Assembly (NCBI RefSeq): GCF_001583435.1
Contig: NZ_CP013251.1
Coordinates: 1,513,001-1,577,000, forward strand
Length of the DNA stretch: 64,000 bases
Reading direction: 5' to 3'
From: Endozoicomonas montiporae CL-33
GTDB taxonomy: Bacteria; Pseudomonadota; Gammaproteobacteria; Pseudomonadales; Endozoicomonadaceae
Shown here: positions 58,039-64,000 of the stretch, one piece after another
Layout of the letters: every line of letters starts with the position of its first letter
Numbering within the stretch: the stretch's first letter is position 1
Made by a program: the position numbers and the translations under genes
Notes under the pieces: generated by a model
The model's database searches: none
The model's input: the letters and a program-made list of their open reading frames with translations, nothing else
What the model was told of the DNA's origin: nothing

Positions 58039-58543
58039 ATGGCTGATCACGCAGTGAATATTTGTAAAATTTCAGAACTCATCAGCAATGTAACTTGCTT
58101 TGAAATGATCCGTGAAAACCGCTGGCCTGACGGGGTGGTTCATTGCCCCCATTGTGATTCAGGCCATGTAAAAAAGAACGGGCATGACACGGTACAAACT
58201 GAATGCCAACACTATCAATGCAAACATTGTGACCGCTACTTTGATGACCTGACTAATACTGTCTTTGCTGGGCATCATCAGCCTCTTAAGGTGTGGGTTT
58301 CCTGTCTGTACCTGATGGGACTCAATGTTTCCAACAGCCAGATTTCTAAAGAACTTGACCTTTCACTGAGTGATGTACATGAAATGACAACCTTGTTGCG
58401 AACCTCTGTCGTTAAACGCAAGCCTGACATTACTCTTGAGGGAGAGGTAGAGTTCGACGAGGTGTACATCGTCGCAGGTCACAAAGGACATCCTGAAGCT
58501 TTAAAAAAATCTATCGCGCCCTCCCCGAAAAAGAAGCGGTATT
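58039..58543 (+). pseudogene. IS1595-family transposase, truncated by IS3 insertion
   Basis: The ATG at 58039 begins an ISXO2/IS1595-type transposase. It has an N-terminal zinc ribbon (CPHCDSGH...CKHCDRYFDDLTNTVF) and the first DDE Asp in EVEFDEVYIVAGHKGHPEALKK. The frame is cut at about 58543 by the end of the IS3-family element, before the second catalytic residue. The continuation should lie beyond 63995, outside the window. Confidence 0.85.
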
Positions 58544-58567
58544 TGTCAACAAAGTTGTCGCCTCATC

Positions 58568-59494
58568 TTACGCAACTTCCTTTTGTTGACCAGTGATCGA
58601 CCTGTCCGGATTCAACCAGACTTCACAGTCAAGATTCCAGTCTCTTGTTGAACGCTTTCCCCAACGCTCCGGATGACGCTGCTTTGCAAGTTCGTAAACC
58701 TCTTTACGATTATTTAGAAGCTCATTCGCTTCTCCCCTGTGTCTCTGGGCTGGTGTCAGAAATTTCAGCCCGCTGTGCTTATGCTCTTCGTTGTACCACT
58801 GAGTGAAGCCATGTACCCAGTTGCGTGCAGCTTCCAGATCTGCAAACGGACTTCGGGGGTAACCAGGCCGGTACTTCAATGTTCTGAATATAGCCTCAGA
58901 ATATGGATTGTCATCACTGACCCGTGGGCGACTGAAAGAGGTCACCACGCCCAGACTTTGCAGCGTTGACAGCATCGTTCCGCCCTTCATTGCACTGCCA
59001 TTATCAGAGTGTAAAACCAACGGTGACTCCATCGCCCCGATACCCCGTTTTATACAAGCTTTCGTGATCATTTCGGATGCATACTCAGCTGACTCAACTT
59101 CATGAACTTCCCAAGTGACAATCATACGGCTATAGATGTCTATCACGAGATACAGGTAGTAGAACTGGTCCCTTACCGGAGACCTTAAATACGTGATATC
59201 CCAGGTCCACACCTGATTAGGGCCTGTTGCACAATAAGAGGTCGGCTTATGTCGGTTAGGTCTGGCAGCCTTCCCACGGCGATTCTGCTGGCCCGCTTCA
59301 TGGAGCACTCGGTAAAATGTCCGCTCAGACGCAAGGTACTCACCTTCATCAGCCAGTGCAGGAACAATCTGACTGGGAGGAAGGCTCTTGAAACGCTCGC
59401 TGTTAGAGACATCTATGATCGCCTGTCGCTCAGCATCTGAAAGCTTATTCGCTGGTTCTGGCCTGTCGGCATTTTTTCGGTTGTCAGGTATCAC
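58568..59494 (-). CDS. IS3-family transposase OrfB (outer element)
   Basis: A 308-residue rve integrase. Asp is in VWTWDITYLRSP, Asp in LVLHSDNGSAMKG and Glu in NPYSEAIFRTLKY. The listed start is a GTG; the frame runs further up to a GGGGGG run at about 59641-59652, and the functional product is probably a frameshift fusion with OrfA, adding a second HTH (LSERTIQRW). OrfA is split by the next insertion, so no functional transposase can form here. Confidence 0.9.
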   Translation of the reverse strand: MIPDNRKNADRPEPANKLSDAERQAIIDVSNSERFKSLPPSQIVPALADEGEYLASERTFYRVLHEAGQQNRRGKAARPNRHKPTSYCATGPNQVWTWDITYLRSPVRDQFYYLYLVIDIYSRMIVTWEVHEVESAEYASEMITKACIKRGIGAMESPLVLHSDNGSAMKGGTMLSTLQSLGVVTSFSRPRVSDDNPYSEAIFRTLKYRPGYPRSPFADLEAARNWVHGFTQWYNEEHKHSGLKFLTPAQRHRGEANELLNNRKEVYELAKQRHPERWGKRSTRDWNLDCEVWLNPDRSITGQQKEVA

Positions 59495-60207
59495 TGTACC
59501 CTCCTGCGTCCATCGCTGAATGGTTCTTTCTGACAGCCCGATAACCTGACAAGCTTTTGATTGGCGAGCACCATCACTGACGGCATGCTCAATCAGTTTT
59601 ACTGCGTTCTGTCGATCCGGAAGGGAAACTAATCGTCCTCTGGCTCCCCCCAGATCTCTTGGGCCTTTTTTGTGAGTACCAGCAAGGCAGCAGTCTCTGC
59701 TAACGCCTTGTCCTTGCGCTTGAGTTCGCGTTCCAGTTTTTTAATCGTTTGCTTGTCTTTTTTGTGTTCGTCCAGCTAATCCCGCACTTTCAATTACAAC
59801 CAGTAATCACAAGGGATTCAGCAGCGTAGAAAATTGAAGCATTCGCAGACTTTTGCGTCTAATTTTGGGGGATAGACGACCGTAATCAGTTATTCAGAGC
59901 CATGCCTGATCATAAACCACGAAAGCATCTGTGCCTCGACAGCATGATCCAGATGATCTACGACAGCTTCGACAGCATTCCAGACCACCGCCCAAACCGC
60001 CGTAAAGACAAGATTTCATTGCTGGACACCTTGATGTCGGCTTTCGCTATGATGCACCTCAAGTACCCATCCTTGCTGGAGTTTGACCGTGAGCGGGAAA
60101 CTGTTAACTCCGCTTTAATATGACCTTCTTCCACCGGTTTGAGATGACCCGTTTTCAGCAATACTTTTGACCCGCTTTCAACGGTTAAGTTCACTGTGTT
60201 TTCAGGT

Positions 60208-60972
60208 TTATTTCTTGGCAGAAGTGCCTTTCAGTAATCCAGCTTTGCGCTTCTCTTTCAGGCGGTAACTCTCACCTTTGATATTGAGAGTTGTCGCATG
60301 ATGCAGTAGCCGATCCAAGATCGCAGTGGCTATGGCTTGATCGCCAAAGATCTCGCCCCAGTCGACAAAGCTCTTATTCGAGGTCAGGATGATACTTGCC
60401 TTTTCGTAACGGCGAGTCACGAGTCGGAAGAAAAGGCTGGCTTCATCCTGATCCATAGGAAGGTAGCCAATTTCATCCAGTACCAGCAGCTTTGGGTACA
60501 TCAGTTGCTGCATCTGTCTTTCAAGCCGGTTCTCCTGCAACGCTTTTTTCAGCGTAGTCATCAGCTTGTCGAGGCTCATGAACATAACCCGATGTCCGGC
60601 TTCTGCTGCCTTAACAGCCAGAGCTATTGCCAGATGTGTTTTACCAACACCTGGCGGTCCGAGTAATACGACATTTTCAGCACGATCAACAAAACCAAGA
60701 CCGGAGAGTTCCCGAACCACTTTTCGGTCAACGGTCGGCTGAAAGCTGTAGTCAAACTGCTCTAATGTTTTTAGCCATGGTAACCGGGCTTGCTTTAGAC
60801 GACTCTCAAGCCCTTTCTGGTGACGGCCAGCCCACTCAGTAGAAAGCACTTCTACCAGGAACTCCCGGTAATTCAGGTCTTTCTTGCTGGCTTGCTCACA
60901 CAGGGTATCAAGGTTGTCAGCCAGGTGGTCAAGCTTAAGGCGATTGACCAGTGTCGTTAACTGTTCCATCAC
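60208..60972 (-). CDS. istB: IS21 ATPase helper IstB
   Basis: A 254-residue AAA+ ATPase related to DnaC. Walker A is GPPGVGKTHLA near residue 105 and Walker B LLVLDEIGYLP near residue 168. It assembles on target DNA and directs the IstA transposase. The start overlaps the istA stop by 4 bp, the usual arrangement. Confidence 0.95.
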   Translation of the reverse strand: MMEQLTTLVNRLKLDHLADNLDTLCEQASKKDLNYREFLVEVLSTEWAGRHQKGLESRLKQARLPWLKTLEQFDYSFQPTVDRKVVRELSGLGFVDRAENVVLLGPPGVGKTHLAIALAVKAAEAGHRVMFMSLDKLMTTLKKALQENRLERQMQQLMYPKLLVLDEIGYLPMDQDEASLFFRLVTRRYEKASIILTSNKSFVDWGEIFGDQAIATAILDRLLHHATTLNIKGESYRLKEKRKAGLLKGTSAKK

Positions 60973-62147
60973 ACCACCTCCTCATAATGGCTGAGGTCAC
61001 GGGTTTCAACCTTGATCTCGTCATACAGGGCACGGTGGTGGGTGGCGTCGAGTACCCAGCGGTTCTTTGCGTCAACCAGCAGATGGCTGGCAACGAGGGT
61101 ATCGTCCGGGCCATAAACCCGTAGCTGCCGGTCAAGTCCCATGCGGATACTGACTTGCTGACCAACCAAAGTACTGGGAACACTGTAGCGATTCGTCTTA
61201 AAATTAATGTAACCATCAACCGGCACACGTCGTGTTTCCCGGTAGCTGGTGTCATAACGAATATCCGGTAGCTTTTGAAGGTGCGGCTGTTCTTTAGCAA
61301 AGCGGTCAGCCACTTTTTCTTTCAGAGTGTCATGATGGCGTTCATCTGCTACGTTGGTCAGCCAGTCTCCCAGTTGCTGGTTCAAGTGCTCAAGGCTTTC
61401 AAAGCTGCGATAGCGCTGGAAGAAGTTTTCTTTTACGTAGCGCACCATACGCTCGGTTTTTCCCTTGGTCTGTGCTCTGTAGGGTTTGCAGGCTTTAGGC
61501 TGAAACTCGTAGTGTCGAGACAACAACAGAAAACCTTCATTAAACTTCACCTGTCCGTTACCAGGATGCTCCAGAACTGCAGCCTTCTGGTTATCAACCA
61601 GTACCTGCGCACTTGAACCCCCGAACCACTCGAACGCCCGGATCAGGCTTTCATAAGTGTGTTCCGCATCATTGCTGTAAGCAGCAAAGGCATAGAAGCG
61701 GCGTGAGTAGCCCAGAACATTAACGGAGACATAAACTTTGCGAAGCTCACCTCCAACTTCGATCTGCAGTTCTCCCCAGTCGTGCTGCAACTGGTGACCG
61801 GGAGCCGTTTCATAACGGGTGGTCGCCTTGCTTTCACGCAGGGTGCGTTTAGGGTGGATATAGTCCCGTAAAATGGTGATGCCACCGGCATATCCCTGCC
61901 CTTTGATTTCGGCAAATATGACCTCGGCATTCCAGACATTCTCAGCCAGTAACGCGTCAATGACGGATTTGAAATCATCAAGCTTACTCTGGCGAACACC
62001 GGATTTGCGTCTGGGTGGTGGCCCTTGCCTTTGCAGGGCTCTCTTGACGGTACTGACAGAGCAACCTCTCTGGCAGGCAATGTCCTCAAGATAGCAGCCT
62101 TTGTCTCTGGCTTGCTTTATCATAAGGTAGTCCTCTCGGTTGATCAT
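60969..62147 (-). CDS. istA: IS21 transposase IstA
   Basis: A 392-residue transposase. It has an N-terminal HTH (CYLEDIACQRGCSVSTVKRAL), the DDE core (Asp in QHDWGELQIEV, Asp in VLVDNQKAAV and Glu in GKTERMVRYVKENF) and a C-terminal beta domain (VPVDGYINFKTNRYSVP). Length is in the family range and no damage is seen, so the element may be active. Confidence 0.95.
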   Translation of the reverse strand: MINREDYLMIKQARDKGCYLEDIACQRGCSVSTVKRALQRQGPPPRRKSGVRQSKLDDFKSVIDALLAENVWNAEVIFAEIKGQGYAGGITILRDYIHPKRTLRESKATTRYETAPGHQLQHDWGELQIEVGGELRKVYVSVNVLGYSRRFYAFAAYSNDAEHTYESLIRAFEWFGGSSAQVLVDNQKAAVLEHPGNGQVKFNEGFLLLSRHYEFQPKACKPYRAQTKGKTERMVRYVKENFFQRYRSFESLEHLNQQLGDWLTNVADERHHDTLKEKVADRFAKEQPHLQKLPDIRYDTSYRETRRVPVDGYINFKTNRYSVPSTLVGQQVSIRMGLDRQLRVYGPDDTLVASHLLVDAKNRWVLDATHHRALYDEIKVETRDLSHYEEVV

Positions 62148-64000
62148 GGCTCCTTTTCCTGAGTGCTGATAACACTATGGGATTCGGCCATGAAGTGGTA
62201 AATCGAGAGGTCATTTCAAACCGGTGATTTGGGGTCATTTATTGGCGGAGGTAACAAAACCGAAGAACTCAAGTTCAACTTGAAGCATCTATACCGGGTT
62301 CAAGGCAGGATACCCTGTGACACTTACATGCGCTCCACCCTTGATCCTGTAGATCCAGGGGCAATGAGAGAACCTTTCAAGCTGCTGTTCAATGAAGTAC
62401 AGCGGGGTGGAGGGCTCAAGGGCTTCCGCTTTTCTTGCGCCGGCCTGAAGGATCATTACCTGTTAGCCATTGATGGGACAGGGCTTTACTACTCCGGCAA
62501 GTGCCGCTGTCAGGAGTGCTGTATAAAAAATGAAGGTAAGGCCAATGAAGCTTACTATCACCAGATGCTGGCCGCCTGCATTGTCCATCCTGACAGAGAA
62601 ACCGTATTGCCTCTGGCCCCCGAGCCCATTGTTCACCAAGATGGCACAACCAAGAATGACTGTGAAAAAAATGCCCTCAAACGTCTCCTTTCAGACATCA
62701 AGCGAGATCACCCACAATTGAAGCTGGTTATTGTGCTGGACGGTCTCTACGCTGATGGCCCGACAGTTCGACTGATAAGAAGTTATGGGTGGCACTACAT
62801 CATTGTTGCCAAAGATGGCAATCACACTTCGATGATTGAGGCTATGGATGCGCTGGATCAGAAGGGCGATGTCAAACGATTTGAGATGACTGACGGCAAC
62901 GGTGCCAAACACTGGTGCCGTTATGCCAATGGGGTTCCCCTGAACAAGACTGAACCGGTTGAAATCGTCAATGTGCTTGATTACGTCGAAACAGACAAGA
63001 AAGGCAAACGGCACACCTGGGGCTGGATAACCGACATCCCGTTAACCGAAGAAACTGTACTCCCCACAGCCGAAGGAGGAAGATGTCGTTGGCACATAGA
63101 AAATGAAACCTTCAATACCCTGAAGAACCAAGGCTACGAACTTGAACACAACTATGGTCACGGTGAGCAGCACCTGGCAACCAATCTGGCTTACCTGACC
63201 TTCCTGGCTTTCCTGGTGGATCAAATACAGCAACTATGTTGCCCGGTCTTCCAGAAAGCCCTGAAACTAAGGGCGCGTGGAACACGCACCTATCTCTGGA
63301 AATTGATTCTGCGTTACTTTCTTTCCTGGCTGATTGAGAGTTGGGAGGAGATGTTCCAAGCGATCATTCACGGTACTGCTGCAAGAAAGATCCAGTTCGA
63401 CACATCATAGCGATCATCGTAGCCGGGGTTTCAGGGTAAACAAACTGGAAAAGGAGCACGAAAAGCGTGAGGCAGTTTTTATGCGCTCATCAATTATCTG
63501 TACGACCAATCAGTTTTAATACGACTTAAGGCGTATGTTGTGCGGGATTAGCTGGTGTTCGTCAGACAGCTTTTTACGCTGACTCGACTGACTTTCAGGT
63601 TGTGCCGGGCTACGATTGATAAAGCCTTCTTTCCACTGTTGGATTTGTTCAGCAAACATGCCTTTCTTACGACAGTATTCAGCCAGTTCAGCTTGATTTA
63701 ATGCCGCTGTTTCAATGATGACAGCTAACTGATTTTCAGGTGTCCATAGGTCTGGATTTTTACCGTTGCCAGGCACGGGCACTCCTTGCGATAACGCTTT
63801 TTTTCGCCAACTGTATAGAGTCCAGTTAGAGATACCTGTTTCACGAACCAACTGCGATACAGGCGTATTATTAGGTGGCATCATCTTCTGAATGACGGAC
63901 TGCTTCAACTCTTCTGAATAGCTGGCCATTGATTGCTCACTGACCGCCCCCTGTGAGATTTTTAAAAATCAGAAGAGGTGACAACTATGCTGACACAGGG

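Larger units (their letters stand above)
60102..62256 (-). mobile_element. IS21-family insertion sequence (inner layer)
   Basis: 2155 bp. The ends are TGTTAACTCCGC and, reversed, TGTTACCTCCGC, with shared inner repeats (CACCGGTTTGA-ATGACC). The flanking 4-bp duplication is AAAC (60098-60101 and 62257-62260). It carries istA and istB, both intact, and is the youngest layer of the nest. Confidence 0.93.
59902..63410 (+). pseudogene. DDE transposase of the middle element, split by IS21
   Basis: The 5' part (59902-60101) encodes KPRKHLCLDSMIQMIYDSF and runs to FDRERET. The 3' part resumes at 62261 as EELKFNLKHLYRVQGRIPCDTYMR. Joined across the AAAC duplication they give 449 residues in frame. 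DDE-like residues are seen in LAIDGTGLYYS, IVLDGLYADG and the late WHIENETFNTLKNQGYELEH block. Only the IS21 insertion prevents expression. Confidence 0.85.
59773..63554 (+). mobile_element. IS4-like/unclassified DDE element (middle layer), split by IS21
   Basis: Perfect 15-bp inverted ends CAGCTAATCCCGCAC (59773-59787 and complement 63540-63554) are flanked by the 9-bp direct repeat GTGTTCGTC (59764-59772 and 63555-63563). Without the IS21 and its AAAC copy the element is 1623 bp with one transposase gene. A 9-bp duplication fits several IS4-type groups, but I cannot name the family firmly. Confidence 0.9.
59629..63929 (-). pseudogene. IS3-family OrfA split by an inserted element
   Basis: The N-terminal part (63929-63555) encodes an HTH protein (VSQLVRETGISNWTLYSWRKKAL). 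The C-terminal part (59763-59629) is KKDKQTIKKLERELKRKDKAL, ending EIWGEPEDD. They join in frame as KLSDEHKKDKQ when the 59773-63554 element and one GTGTTCGTC copy are removed. This proves that the inserted element came later. Confidence 0.88.
58544..63995 (-). mobile_element. IS3-family element (outer layer), split by later insertions
   Basis: The left end TGTCAACAAAGTTGTCGCCTC at 58544 matches the reversed right end TGTCAGCATAGTTGTCACCTC at 63995. Removing the inner elements and one target copy (59773-63563) leaves about 1.66 kb with orfA and orfB. No clear flanking direct repeat is seen at 58541-58543 versus 63996-63998, so the insertion may have been followed by rearrangement. Confidence 0.85.

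Overview
The window looks like a chromosomal segment of a marine, animal-associated gammaproteobacterium. An Endozoicomonas-type genome is my best guess, from the mix of an aerobic steroid-degradation gene set, secreted or effector-like proteins, a type I secreted giant adhesin and a heavy insertion-sequence load. This is inference; no rRNA or other species marker is present.

Steroid catabolism fills three blocks. Block 1 (990-6982, + strand) encodes two overlapping acyl-CoA dehydrogenases, an IpdF-like SDR, a MaoC hydratase, a FadA6-like thiolase, a ketosteroid isomerase with all three catalytic residues, and a SnoaL-like protein. Block 2 (13425-18509) has a frameshifted SRPBCC gene and an SDR on the - strand. 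Facing them on the + strand is the complete lower meta-cleavage set: hydrolase, hydratase, acylating acetaldehyde dehydrogenase and 4-hydroxy-2-oxovalerate aldolase (HsaD/E/G/F or TesDEFG type). Block 3 (36665-50572) has a TeiR-like LuxR regulator divergent from a ketosteroid dehydrogenase, a DHRS1-like SDR, FadH, a 3beta/17beta-HSD-like SDR, KshB (reductase), KshA (Rieske oxygenase), a MarR regulator with two matched operator-like palindromes before kshA, and another SDR. Together these cover hydroxysteroid oxidation, isomerisation, ring A dehydrogenation, 9alpha-hydroxylation, late ring degradation and C/D-ring beta-oxidation. The flavin hydroxylase (HsaAB) and extradiol dioxygenase (HsaC) that sit between are not in this window.

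Between the blocks lie host-interaction candidates: a C39-peptidase-like protein with a pentapeptide repeat (1-927); a protein whose tail holds six tyrosines all in SH2-ligand-like motifs, split by an in-frame TGA (11734-12957); a PagL-like lipid A deacylase broken by an IS3 element (18943-20806); a type I secretion system with a repeat-rich adhesin (21121-32747); an exported OTU-like cysteine protease homologue (44878-46551); and a glycine-zipper exported protein broken by an IS1380 element (55178-57987). Housekeeping genes (mneA, rsgA, sstT, patB, pheC-like, mnmH, transporters, acetyltransferases) are interspersed.

The right end (56080-63995) is an insertion-sequence pile-up: an IS1595 element cut by an IS3-family element, itself split by an IS4-like/unclassified element, itself split by an IS21 element. 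Target duplications and reading frames let the inner layers be rebuilt exactly. Short palindromic MITE-like repeats with conserved inverted ends are scattered through intergenic regions.
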